A stretch of DNA of 64,000 nt, taken from assembly GCA_013396525.1 (NCBI GenBank), contig VWYX01000835.1, positions 1-64,000 of the forward strand, given 5' to 3'. The notes under the pieces were generated by a model, which searched no databases, had not been told where the DNA came from, and saw only the letters and a list, made by a program, of their open reading frames with translations. This document shows positions 10,126-22,990 of the stretch, in pieces; the first letter of the stretch is position 1; every line of letters begins with the position of its first letter. Both the position numbers and the translations under genes were made by a program. This DNA is from Chaetorhynchus papuensis. Its lineage: Eukaryota > Chordata > Aves > Passeriformes > Rhipiduridae.

Positions 10126-13100
10126 TCAGTGCGTGGGCACTTTGTGACAGGAGCTGTTCCGCTGTCTGCAGCTGAGCACCCTGTGAGGAACTCAGGAGAA
10201 CTAAATAATGAGCTTATAGGAAATAAATTAATTAATAATAGAGAGCATGCGGGAGCAGGGCTTAAAGGGGTTTGCTGAGTCAGCACAATGAAAAATATGA
10301 TTGTGCGTAGAACTCTGTAGAACTTTTTCTCCACCTTTTCAGTCAGCTTTAACATGCCAACATGAGCTGCCTGATCCCCCACTGCCCTCTGCCAAAGCCC
10401 CTCACGGACAGATACCGTTTGCCCTGCAGAAAACAAAGACTCTGCACCATCTCCTCCCCATCCTTACTCTCACTTCAAGGCTGCACAAAAGCACACTCCA
10501 TGCAGAACTCCCAAAACTAATTTTTAAGCGCATTTGTTCCTAAATAGCACTAAACTGTACACAAGCCCTGAAAAAAAAGTTGTCCAAGAGCACACAAGTA
10601 GGATTTTAAAAATTATTTCAGGAGGAAGCATGATCTTGTTTCTAAGATCCTTGCCCAAAAAGAGTATAAAATTAATGGTATTAAGTGCCTAAAAATACTC
10701 CTGAGGATCTGGAAGTTGGAACAAGGGCTTGGATTCTATTCCCAGCTCTGCCACAGACTCACTGTCTGCAATGAAGGACCAGCTCAGATGGGACATGGGG
10801 TATGCTGCAAGTGCCCAGAAATGCACTTCAGAGCTCACTCCCCCCACTTTTTGCTCTATTTTCCCAGCCTGTACAATGGGTACAATACTGACTCTGACAG
10901 AGCAGAGCACGTGAGATGGGGTGTTGGTGAATTCCTTCCTGGAAACCATGTCCTTTCATGGTGCCCCACTGATCAAGCTCACCTGCCCTTTTCTTCCTTT
11001 CCTGTTTCTCTGGAATTAACTCTTACATCATCAATTCAAAACATCAGCAGGTACAAACAACTATGATTAAAAAAGAAACTAATTGCTAGAAAAGTGCTCT
11101 CCTCCCTCCCAGCAAACACAGCACCTCCTTGCACTGTCCTCCTGGTCAGTGGCAAATTGCCTACTGTAAGGATGTTCAAGTCCAATGTCCTGCAAAATTC
11201 AGTATTAACTGTGACTCTTTATTGCCCTGAACAGGAGACACAGGCATCCTTAAAATGCAAGAGTTGTTTTTAGCCCTGGAAAATCCTGAAATATTCACCT
11301 TTTAATATTGTATCTCGGAAAACACTTTCATCATGTAAAAAATTATATTACGGGTCCCTGTTTTACTGTTACCCTGTTAACTAAGGTACCTGCTTCTACA
11401 TGGAATCCCATACAAAAATAGATTAAAAGAATTGTGAAAGTTTCTAAAATTTGAACAAGTTACCAGTGGCAGGATGCCCAATGACAAAAGAACAGTCCAC
11501 TAGCAGAGCCTGAGCTGAACTCACTGGTGGCTTCTCTAATTACAAAAAAGGAACATCCCAATGCTACTTTGACAGAATCTCAAATCCCTGCAATTCCCTG
11601 TGTGTCTTAGCTATGAAACCACTTTTGGCATAGTAATTCAAACTGCTAAATAGAAGATTCAAAATAGCACATTTCAGTGATAAATGGCAAAGTTTATGCC
11701 CCAGAGTTGCTTTTACAGCAGCATGAGGCACTGAGATGGGACAGAATCCTGCAGATTGAGTCCTGTATGAATCCCAGGTTTTGCCATCAGTAAAAGTATT
11801 CCAGGAGAAAAGAAATGAAAACCCAGGCAGTGAAAACCTCTGCTCACCCCACAAAAGGGAGAAAAAGAGACTGACATCTCCATAGGTGATGCTGTCTGAT
11901 GAAATCAAGTATTTAAATGACTTCTATTTACACAGGATTTTGAGAAATAATGCTAATTTGCAGAATTGGCATCTGGGGTATGAGTATACGTACCCTGTGA
12001 GAGCACTTACGGAGCCTTTGTGAAGCTAAGTAATAAACGCTTTGTCTTCACCACACTGTTTATGGGTTGCTTGGGGGCATCCTGCTCTCCTCCTGCCCCT
12101 ACCTGGGCATAAAATTATTGCCCAACTAGGTTTTAATCAGAGCAACAGTAAATCTGAATGACCACACATGCACAGCCATTCCTGCTCCCTGATCTCCAGC
12201 ATTAATTATAAAGTGAGACTGTTTACACAGTACATACCACTTTCCTGACTTCTTTCTTGTTTATGTCTAAACCTTTATGGACATAAAACTTTGGAATTTG
12301 CTTTTGGAATAAAACTGCAATTTAAGTGGCAATAACTGTGTTGGAAAACAACTCAGCCATTGCTCCCCCGGTGCCGCGGTCACGGCAGGTTTGCGCTGGA
12401 ACCTCTCCCGTTGGAGCGTGTTGGTTCAGGTCATCTCCTTGCTGTCCCAGCTGGATGGCTCCTTAGAAACTGCAGCTTGAGACGGCTCAGAGCAAACAGC
12501 TTTCCCTCCTGAGTCCTTTCCTTCATTTTCCCCACATCTGGCTCCCCTGTGCGCGTCCCCACACACCCCGGTGCCAGGCTGGGGGTCAGGTCCTCACCCC
12601 TCCCAGTGTACTGACCTGGCAGCCTCTTTGCTCCCGCAGACAGAACCCCGTCCCGTGCCCTAAGACACCCCTCACTCAGATTTCTCCTCAAAGGGAAATT
12701 TTTCCTGTACAGTAAGTCATTACAAACACAAGAGCCATCCATTGGATGCCATACGCAACTGAGGGTACCAATAGTGAAGTTACTCACGCTCCACAAGCAC
12801 TAAATTATTCCTCGTCACACTGTCCTGGCTGCTCATTTTGTCAGGCTGTCACACAATAAATAAATACGCTGGCTGTTTGGGGCTGAGAACTCTTCTATTT
12901 GTTCAGTAAAACAGCTACTGTACACCCCAGGCACCATATAAAAATAATAAATTACCATAGCACACAGGCAAGGCATTACTTGTCTCTCTCCTTGCCTTTA
13001 CTTTATCCCCTCCATCCTCTGCCTTTCCTCTGATCAATTCATCTTCCATTTACTTTCTATTTCTGTCTGTAGGTTTCACTCTAATACATACTGCTCCGAT

Positions 13101-13880
13101 ATTACAACCATGCCACCTGCTCCAGAAGTACAAGTACAGAGGCTCCACTGATGTGGAGAAGAGGAAATAAACAAAAGCTCAAGGGGAGGAGAAGAAATAA
13201 TGTATATACTGCATAGTGCAAGAATATTAGGAAAAAGGAATCGAGCCTCTACCTGGTGCTGTCTCTTCAGCTGACTCGGATGCCTCCTGATTCCCGCCAG
13301 ACTCTCTTTACTCTTCACGTCCAACACAGAAATGTGGAGACTTGGTAGCCAGAGGAACTGAATGGCCTTCTCTGTGCGGGCAGGTTGGGAACTGTTTGAC
13401 CCAATCTCCTTTGTAAGTTAAAATGTCTTTTAATTCTGGTGGGTTGTGTCGAGATGGGAATGAATAAATTCTCTCTTCATTTTAGTGTCCGGCTCGTGGA
13501 AGCTGCACAGGCTGGATGTTAAGTCTGTCCAAATTCCCTTCCTCTTTGGCAAGGTTATCCTACCTACAAAAATAAGAATTAAAATTACGGTTTTGTTTGG
13601 CTTCTTACAAGTTCAGACCTTGCCCCACATTTTCCAGGACACAGTTCCAACCTAAGTTTTAGCACACAGGCTCCCCAAGAGCACCCTCAAAGTCACGGGG
13701 AGTAATCAAGTTATTTCAATACTTAGTGCATCACGTTTCCAAAGCATCACATAATCTTAACTAATAAAAAATCCAACAGAATTTACTGTTTGTTCTTTTA
13801 AAAAAATAAATAAGCAAAGAAGCGAAATTTAAATATTTATTGAAAAGCTAAATATTGTAGCCTTGTGCAGTTATTGGCAG
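10126..13880. other. gene-free stretch, AT-rich
   Basis: No frame above about 121 codons has any recognisable content, and there is no repeat family. A GC-richer patch lies at 12360-12660. AT-rich words including several ATTTAAAT- and TAATTA-like motifs occur at 13740-13860. Confidence 0.55.
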
Positions 13881-14240
13881 GAGATGCTGTGCAAATAAAA
13901 CCACGGCAGGCTGTTGCTGCCCACATCCCCGAGCGCTGGCCCGCGGCCGCCGCTGTCCCCGCACCTCCCGGCAGCGCTGCCAGGCCCCGGCGCTGCGGCT
14001 CCGGACAGTCCCCAGGAAAGGACTCCATTTCTGGCACACCTGGGGCTCAGGTACAGGTTGGGCCCACGCCTGTCTGCCCTCTCCTCTCATGGGGAGGTCT
14101 GGGCTGTAAGCAGGACACGGCTGTCCTGAGCAGTTACAGATGGCAGGTGACTGTCCCACGGACTGGGGACAGCCGGGGTGCTCGGGCAGCTCCGGGTGTG
14201 CCAGCGGCCCCGGGGCCCTGCTGAAGACTGCAGAGCTCTG
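13881..14240. promoter_or_regulatory. GC-rich, CpG-containing patch
   Basis: CpGs cluster at about 13925-14010 immediately after a strongly AT-rich segment, with further GC-rich sequence to about 14235. Frames of 119 (plus) and 146 (minus) codons overlap here and have no recognisable domain. It could be a small distal CpG island or enhancer. Confidence 0.3.
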
Positions 14241-15824
14241 CAGGTGAGCTGGGCTGGCTGGGAGGGGAACGTCTGCTGTTTCTGGCATCTTATTCCCACC
14301 CCTCCTATCCCACGTGGCTGTGCATTAGTGATGGGCACTGCTGGCAGATGGCAAAGTTCGAGCCGGGCTAATTAAACATACCAAGCTAATAACCTTCCAT
14401 TTTGGGACTGGTATAATTCATAATTTAATGTATTGCTGCTGAGACATTAACCTTTCAATGACTGGCACGGTGCCCACAGCAGCCTGAGTGCTGACCATCT
14501 TTCAGGAAAATGAGTATTATTGTTAAAACAGGTATAAATCATTCATGGCTTCAGCTTTTGTGTCAAGCTGTACATGAAAATAAGTAGTAGGCTGGGTAAT
14601 TTATTTACCTTTTGGTGGTTATTCTTATGATTTCATGATCATATTCTCTGATTCATAAACACTGGCCAATTGCCATTCTGTTCTCGTTTTACCTTTTCAA
14701 TATTGCAGTGGTTTTTCTGATTTCCATCTTTAACAAGTTCAAGACTGGTGCAGAGTTGCTTGATCCAGGCACAAACATAATCTCATTTCAAGGAGGAAAA
14801 ACTTATTTTAAGCTAATTTCCCAGTATTCAATGCAATTATTAAGCTACCAACTTGTTACAATTTTGCATTTTGCTAAAAGAAGTGTTTCTTTGGAAACTG
14901 GTGAATAAACACACAGATTAAAAGACTTCTCAAAGTTCTCCTTCAGAGGCAGCTGGGAGGAAGCTCACACGTTACTAAAGAGTTTAGTAAAGATCATGTC
15001 CTATCTCTTCCAATCAAATGGTGAACAAAGATGGCCAGTGCTCTGTCAAAAGGGGAACCGATCTCTATCTTCGAAGGCACATTAAAAGATGAGTCTAAAA
15101 AAAATCCTAAGTGGATGCTGAAGAAGTAATCCCTTTGCAAAACTGCTATTTTTGAAGAAAGAAGTTAACTTAGAAATCAGCAAGAAGCTGTTTGTGAATA
15201 TGTCTGTCAGATTTAGTGCTTAGGATAACGCCAAGACCAGGACATTTTGGAGACATCAGAGAACAAGGCGCAGTGTCAGCATCGCTGGTTTTAGGCTTCT
15301 CCTCAGGACTTTATATGGTCACGCTCAGGACTGTATGAACAGTGCCAGAAGATAAAGCATTTGAACCTATTCATGGGGACAGCAGTCAGACTCCCTTGGA
15401 ACAGGAATTATTTGAGGGGTTGAGGTTCCTCTGGGTACTTTCTTCATACCGGAAACATACAATGTTAGCCCCAAGAACATCTATTTTTTCCATTGATAAT
15501 GATGCAGGAAACAACCCCTCACTCCTACAGGTGATAACCTGCCTCTGTTAATCCATATCTGTGTCACCTGTGGCCCAAGGCCGAGCTAGTACACCCTCAC
15601 TTTGGGTTCTGAGATGGGTCATTGAACCAGGTGCACCTGGATCAAAGCCTGGCGGCTCCTTTCTTCATGGACTCTACAGTGTCCCTGCATTTCACTCCCT
15701 CTGCTGGCTCCAGTTATACATCAAATGAAGGTTTTGAGACCTGAAATTTCCTTAAGGCTGGGACATCTAAAATTCACCTGGATCTTCAGGCTCCAGGGCC
15801 TGCCCTGCTGTGCTGTCCTTACAG
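14241..15824. other. gene-free stretch, AT-rich
   Basis: Contains a homeodomain-rich segment at 14368-14430 (several TAATTA and TTAAT words). No RNA gene, repeat or coding signal is seen. Confidence 0.5.
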
Positions 15825-16034
15825 GCAGCTGGCAGGGACGCAGCCCTTCCTCCTCCCAGCCACAGCATCCCGGGCTTGGGGCAGGACCATGGCATTGCCA
15901 GCACTCCCCACTGCAAGTCTGAGTGGGAAGTGTGTGGCCCCATTCCACGTTCGGTGCTCCCAGCCCTGAAAGAGGGCAGGAGCTCCCCTCACCCGGCTGC
16001 CCCTGTTGGGTGCAAGAGCCGTGTGTACCTACAG
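15825..16034 (+). other. candidate internal exon, 210 bp, open in phase (unsupported)
   Basis: A pyrimidine-rich acceptor (GCTGTCCTTACAG) ends at 15824, and a good donor (CTACAG|GTAACT) begins at 16035. The segment between is exactly 70 codons and is open in the frame starting at its first base, so it would be a phase-0/0 exon. The encoded peptide is Pro/Ser/Gly-rich with four Cys and shows no known domain. GC content is high, so an open frame this long is not rare by chance. It could equally be a non-coding exon or coincidence. Confidence 0.15.
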
Positions 16035-19000
16035 GTAACTCCAGTCAGTGCCCCGTGTGAGCTGAGCCTCACACCCGCTGCCACTGCCTGCTGGCTTGGC
16101 CTAACTTCCCGAGGGAACTAAGCACGGCCTTCAAACGTCCGGCATCTCAGGAACAAAAATCAGTAAAGTAACACTTTTGAGGAACACCCCTCCTAAGTTT
16201 GAAGGACCAGGGTTATCCCAGCTGTGTGCTGGTGCTGCCACAGCTCCATGGGAAGTCAAGTGCCCCCCCCTACCTTGGCAGGGTGGCCGAGGATGAGCCC
16301 TCTTGGCCAACATTCCCCGACTCAGCCGTGCTACGCAGATGGGCTCTTATGCAATTTTTTGCTTTCCATTAGCCACGTGACATTCTATGGCAAGAATTAC
16401 TCAACGTGCAGTTCCTGTCTGAAGTGGCCCATCCGAAGTATTCAAAACAAGTTCTGAGCAAACCCGCATCTCAAGGGTTGCTGTTGCCTTTAGGCAGATA
16501 TTGTTGTCATTTCATAAGTGGGAAACCTGAGGTAACTTTTTTCTTTAAGGGGGGGCAGATGCTGCACACGTACAGGCACTGAACACCCTTGGTGTTTGTC
16601 TAAAGCTGGGAAGAAGCATTGAAAACACCCAGATGTGATAGACAGGCTGGATATTTTGGCATGAATCCCCCTAAACCATTATGCTTTTTGCCACACATAC
16701 ATTTACTTGCCACGGAAATGGATCTTGTACCTCATTGTTCAAATGCTTGTCTGCAGTTATTCCATATATCAGGTTTTTGGTATTTCCCCCTCGTTCACAT
16801 GCCAGGTGGCAAACCCCAAACTGGAGCAGAAGTCACTTCCTGCACTCTGGTTATAAGAGAGTTAAAGTTCAGATTTCTAATTGCTCTCTGGAGGCCTTAT
16901 TACTTGTTGATTAGGGTCTTTTGGGAACTGCATCAAACCGATAATAATAAACACTTATTTCACTGAAAGTTTGTAGCTGCCGTGGCAGCCCCGCAGCCCT
17001 TCTGTAATGGCACACATACAAACCAACCAGGAAAGGCCTCTCTTAACTTTTTCAGAGGCTTTCCAGGCTGGACAGGTCTGATCCATGGGCATTTACCTGC
17101 CAGACTGGAGCTGGGGCTGCATCTCTGGCAGAGGCACCTGTGTCTGCGTGTGCCCCTCTGCCCTCTCCCAGCCCACAGCCCAGTGCTGGGAGTGGTGTCC
17201 GGGCAGGAGCTTGGCAGGGGAGCACATCTGTGCAGGGACAGCTGGTAGGGTTCCTTCAAAACGTGACTGGTTCCCTACATGCTGGAAGATTTGGGGACAG
17301 CAGCAAGTAAGGAGAAGTAGGACTACTGGCACACTGCTGGTGGCCAGTCAGTATTCATAGCCCATTACCTCCTGTTCTGTTATGGCAATGACCAGAACAG
17401 ATGGCCTGAAGGTGCCATCCTGAAACCCAGGTGCTTTACGCTTCAGCAAAAGCCTCTGCTGCGTGAGGGTGCTGCTGGAGGAAGACACTGAGCGCTTGCC
17501 ATCTGGGCAGTTTCTTTGCGGTACCCTTGGCACAATAAACCTCCTCCCCCAGGTGCCCCTGGCCCAACCAGCCCCGTGGAATCTGTGGGCTGGTGCCCAG
17601 TGCCAGCCCAGGTCAGGGATGCTGCATTCTGCTGGAGCACATGGGGCACATGGGGACACGGCCCCCAGATCCCCAGCTGGGACAGAAGAGGGTCCCCCAG
17701 TGAGGAGCAGTGGCGGGACAGTTGCAGATGCCTGGAGGCAGCTGCTCACTGTGGCTCTGTGTCTCATCAATGCACGTGTTCCTAATTGCAAAATCACGGA
17801 GTTCTCCTAACTCGAGCAGTCCAAGGTGTCATTCCCAGGCCAGGTGCTTTGGAAGTGCTTGTATGACATTGTTTTTACAGGCTGGATGTCAGAAGCGATG
17901 GGATGGGGAGCACAGTGCGGTCATGGATTGTCTCAGACAGGAGAGAAGTTGCTGCAAGCCTGCTCTTGCTGAGTCCCCAGAGAAGGGCACTGGGTCTCCT
18001 TGAAAGCCCCCAGAATGAATGAGCCTGAAGTAAAAGTAGGTGTTTATCTCAAGTCTCTGCCTCGAATAGCCGGGTACCTGTTGGAAGGGGCGGATCGATG
18101 CAAGCCAAGGCAGCCATGCATGAGCTGTTACACAGTGGTTAGTATTGATCAGGGCTAACGGCTGCCGATAGGAATGCGCAGTGGACTGACAGGCCGAGAA
18201 GAGGGAAGGAGGAAACAGCCTTCGCTGGTGGCAGACGTACAGAGGAAAGCCGATAAAAAGTCAATTCCACTTAACTGAATGGCTGCTAACTAAATATTTT
18301 TGGGGCCAGAGCCTTCCCAGATAGCAGCTGGAATGTCTCTGCTCCAGAACTGAGACATCAAGTGAGCGTGGCATCGACGGCTGAGATAAGAGACGCTGTG
18401 ATGGCCGGCAGAGCAGGAGAACCTGATGAGCCAGCCCTGCCTGCCCTGCCCTGCATGGCCACACACCGTAGGAGAACAGAAATCCAGGACTGCTTTTCCC
18501 AGGCCCAATACTAAGATTGTGGACAATATTTCAGGCCAACTCTTAGTGGACTGGATCAGTGCTTAAGGCACCGAATATAAAGTAATTCTCCACCAGTTTG
18601 ATTAATAGTGTCATAGTCATAGCTTCAGTTCAGGTTCAACCTTTTTAACGTTTTATTATTTTACAGTGTAATAAATCAGGGCAGCAGGAAAAGACAGATG
18701 CAGGAATGTCCCTGTCTCCCGTCTGCTCGTGCAGACAATGGGTCATGGGATAACGGCTTCCAGGGCTGAGGCAGCTGACAGAAAATCTCCTAGAGAGGAG
18801 TCTCTAACAGAGCCAGCGGTGCCCTGAGGAAGGAAGAGGCAGCTGGAAGCCGGTCAGCATGTCCTGTGGAGCTGGAGCACTGACCAAGGAAGGAGCAGGC
18901 TGGGGCTCCCAGGGGGCTAACTGGGATGAGATGTCTCCTTGCTGACTGCAAGAGGAAAGGCAGATGTGCCACAGCACCAACCGTCCCGGGACAAAGTGGG

Positions 19001-22000
19001 ATGCTGCCCTTTCTCACGGGGCAAACGAGCCCCTTCCTGCCCTTCCAGCACCAGCGGCGACCAAATCGAGCTCACACCACACTGGTCCTTACTGGGCTTG
19101 CTGGTGCAGGCATGGACGCAGCTCAAGGACTGTCACGGGAGGCTACAGCTCAGGGAAAGGAAAGCTGAGCCGTGTAGGGCCAGTGCAGGCTGCAGAGAGG
19201 AGAAAGCAGAAGCTTTGCAGCTCAGTTGGTGGACAACAATATAGATGATTCAGATGAAAGAAAGAATGGAGATGTTTTTATGAGATCAAAAGAATAAGAG
19301 AAGTACACGTAGAGGTTCATCTCTGATAGAGCTAATGGAGAGACGGTGGGAACATGAACCTAAAACATGCAGGGGAAGTGATGTGAGGTGGTGAACAAGC
19401 TTGACTTGTTAGGAAGGAGGGATGGAGGAAGAACAAGGGATCTGAAGGGATAAAAAAGACAAATCAAATACTAAGAAAACTCCTAAGGTGTATTTTTTAT
19501 GGACTGAAATGCATGTGTAGCAGCAAAAAGAAGTGGCTGTGGCAATCAAAGGAAGCAATGACAGAGCCTTGGAAAAGAGGTTTTGTCATTAGAATGGAGA
19601 GTGGAAAATGATTCAATCATTCAGAAATTGTGAAGGGTAAGGGAAAAACTGGGTCACAGTAAGAAAAACTTCATGGAAAAGTAACAAAAATATAATAAGT
19701 GTACTTTGCTTCTCATATCACCTGTTTTGTTTTGTTCAATGTGAACCTTGGGACAGCACATAGAGATGCAAATAAAGTCATGTGTAACGTGGTGAGAACA
19801 AGTGAGACTAATGCTTGAAATTTCTGCCCTGTATTTATAGGCTGCTGCTTCTATTGCAGAGCAAAGCAAGTTGTACATTGAACAAACATTGCACTGTTTT
19901 CCATCTTCCTTTAACAGGAGTTAATTTCATTTTTAAATTTTAATTAGTTTCATGCAGGGGTCTGGCAGTCCCAAGGCAAAGGCACCACAACTTACAGGTT
20001 ATTTGTCATTACAACTTCAGGACCGTTAATAGAGGTGTAAGCTACAACCCAGGGATGACTAAAATATTGTCAGCAGCTGGACTCGGCACACAATTGTTTG
20101 TATTTGCATGTGCTGATGTTCGGGTGTTTATAAAACAGGGTCCTCGGTGCTGTCAGTGCCTGCCTGATGCTGCTGCCCGGGTTTGTTGTCACGCAGGAGT
20201 TGCAGGCTGGGCTGCCCGGGGCCATTGACATGGACACTGACACCCGCAAGTCCTACAGCTGTTAGGTACATGCTTTTAAAGATAATGCTTTGAAACCTTG
20301 TATTTACTTCTAGACTAATTTAAATAAAGGTTAACTGTGAGATTTAAGCCACCTTTTGCCAGTGAACCTTCAACTACACAGTGAAGGCATTGGCAGAGCT
20401 ACAAAACTCCTTCAGCCCGTGTGTACCATTGCTGGACAGTCAGTGGGAGGGTTAATGGAAGAAATCAGCTCAATATTCCAGTATCCTTGCTGCTAAATTC
20501 TGTGCAATTCCAAACTAGACTGAAATCCAGCCTGTTTTACTCTGCTTTCCTACCAGGCTATCTCCCTGCACTCTGTTATACTGGAATGTTTTAAAGCTGA
20601 CACAGTACAGGAAAAACTAATGAAATCTATTAGACTTCCAGTATAAAAAAGGAGAGATTTCTAAGAAATACTGCACAAAAAAGGTGCAGATTAAAAAAAT
20701 GGAAGCAGCAGAGAACAGCAACTATGTGCCACAAAAAGATAAACACAAGAAGCTCAGCTCTCTCTTATAAGACACCCACAGTCTCCATCTGTCATCCCAA
20801 CCCTTCCTCTCCCAACTGTTCTTAAATTAAATGAATGCTTTCTAATGGGCAATTTTCTCATGAAAGCGTATGAGAATTCATCCAAAGACAAATTAAAACA
20901 ATGCTCTGGAATCAAGCAATTCACCTCTCTCACAGGTTGCCTGGCTTCAATGGTTGCATTTACAATAGAAAAAAACAATAAAACACCCAAATAAAGAAAA
21001 ACCAGCAAAAGAGCAAACCTTGCACTGACCATAGCCAATGCAAACACAGGTCACTCTCTGCAATCATTCTCACAGTCCTACAGCTGAGACTAAAGGTTAT
21101 TTTCCTCTGTATAAGAGACTCCTGTACACATCAGATTTACTGGTTCTGTCCTTTGTGGGCCCTGCAGTCCAAACACCTCCCAAGGGATCTGCAGTGTTAA
21201 AACTATATATTATGGTTTTCTTCATGTAAATAAACCTAGCTGGGGCTACTGTGTCTGAAGTGTGTATTTTCCTACTCACCATGTACCATTTTAGTTGCTT
21301 TTAGCATCCTACCCAGCATCCCATCCATGCTGGACATGAATAACATGTTCAGATTTTCCATTCTCACTTTGGTTTCTGGTCACTTGAATTTTGAGGTTAC
21401 TGCTTAGTAACAGAATTATTCTGTATTTTGGGTGAATGCATTTAATTTGTGTCACTTGAAGCCTAGATGGACATATTAGCAAAATTGCAATGAAACATTT
21501 CTATTAAACTCAGCTCTGAAGGAGGACCCTTGAAAAGGAGACAGATGTTAAATTCAGACCCCATCAGATGCCAGTGCCTCCTTCATAACAGGTCCCGGCT
21601 GCCTCTGTATTTCACCGTTTGCTCTTTGCATTCACCCCAGGCAGTCTGATACCAAATGGTTTGGGTATTTCAGTTTTCTTAGCTAATAGTCCCACTAAAT
21701 TTAGATCTAGCAGCAGAAAGGAACTAAAAGGAGACGAGCCACCCCTGCGGTCCCAAAGAAGTTCCCGGTGCCAGAACAGGCTGAGGCTGGAAGCACCTGG
21801 GATGGGGCACACGTGGCTGGGCACTGCTCCTCAATGGCTGTGGGATCCACGGCCGACAGTGTAAGCAGGTCCTGGGCCGGGGCCATGCTCAGGAGTGTCC
21901 ATGCTGCCCCGACAGGGACACTGGATGCTGGCTGGACAAAGCAGGGGCTCCGTCATCGGCCCCCTCTGGTCTAGACTGTTCTGCTGCTGCAGGTGCTTCA

Positions 22001-22700
22001 TTCGTCTCTCTGGGTCTCGGCCCCAGATGGCGGTGCACGCACTGCCAGTCCCTCTGGATTTCCTTCTCTGTTTGCTTTAATCTTCCGTGCTCCCTCCCTG
22101 CTCTCTCGCTGTCTTTGCATGATTCCTGCCCTCACCCTCTTCATTACCAAAGTCACTGGGACTGCTGGAGCTCGCAGCGGAAGGTAACTGACCCTCCCCA
22201 GACCCCCCGCTCTCTGTGATTCCTGCATGTGCTCTTTCACAGTTTCTCTTGCTGAAGTCCCTCACTGTTGTACTTAACCACTGTGAGTGACAGAAATCCA
22301 ATGCTGACCACTTCATTATGTACCGACCTTGTCCCCTGGCCTCCTGCCCCTCCATCTCTCTTGGGCAGTTTGCCCTGTGTCGTGAGTCCTTGTTAAAGGT
22401 CAGGACCCCAAACCATCAGCACTGGTCGTGTTGTTTTACTGTATCACCAGAGAAATCAGGGCTGTCGGATCTCATTAGAGCCCTATTTACGGGTGGAACG
22501 CCGCTCCTGGCGTGGGATGAGCCGCTACCTTTGAAACACAATCTTGCCCAGATCAAACCAGCAGCACACAGGGATTATATTCCAGCAGTCAATCTCTCAT
22601 AATCGCTCCCACCCTTATTGGCATGGCTACTGCAGTCCCTGCATGAGAAAGGAAATCCTCTTAAACAAACACTCTCCGCAGGAGTAAGACTCTGCTTCCC
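16035..22700. other. gene-free stretch
   Basis: Alternating GC-richer (16980-17720, 18780-19200, 21720-22000) and AT-rich DNA. 19200-19640 on the plus strand is purine-rich. Open frames up to 149 codons sit in the GC-richer parts with overlapping frames opposite. No interspersed repeat or RNA gene was recognised. Confidence 0.5.
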
Positions 22701-22977
22701 GATGAAGAGGCACAGGCCGTGGCCACAGGGAGGGCAGGACAGGTGGCCACGCGGGCTCGCCTGGAGCGGCCAGGTCAGCAGCCCCCGTGCGCTGCTGGCG
22801 CTTCCTGCGGCAGCAAACCAGAGACACGTCAGGCTTGACCGCGCCAGCGATGGAGAAGCATGACCCGATCCTCTCAACGTGCCTCCGAAATGAGCTGGGA
22901 ACCGCCACCGCCGCAGGAGCGGGGAAGTGACGCCGCTTCCTGCGTGTGACATCGCAAATCGGCGGCAGCACTGGAAG
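22701..22977. promoter_or_regulatory. CpG-rich regulatory-looking block
   Basis: CpGs are frequent at 22725-22970, in a short GC-rich island followed abruptly by AT-rich DNA containing an HNF1-like site. Frames on both strands are open for 80-125 codons without recognisable domains. It may be a distal enhancer or small orphan CpG island. Confidence 0.35.
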
Positions 22978-22990
22978 GTTAATTATTCAC
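22978..22990. promoter_or_regulatory. HNF1-like palindromic site
   Basis: GTTAATTATTCAC matches the 13-base HNF1 consensus GTTAATNATTAAC at all but one defined position. It lies at the edge of a CpG-rich block, which makes a regulatory role more plausible. A single motif match is weak evidence. Confidence 0.3.

Noticed and set aside
14116..14131. AGGACA-CGGC-TGTCCT palindrome resembling a steroid receptor element
   Set aside because: The spacer is four bases instead of the required three, and the half-sites deviate from AGAACA.
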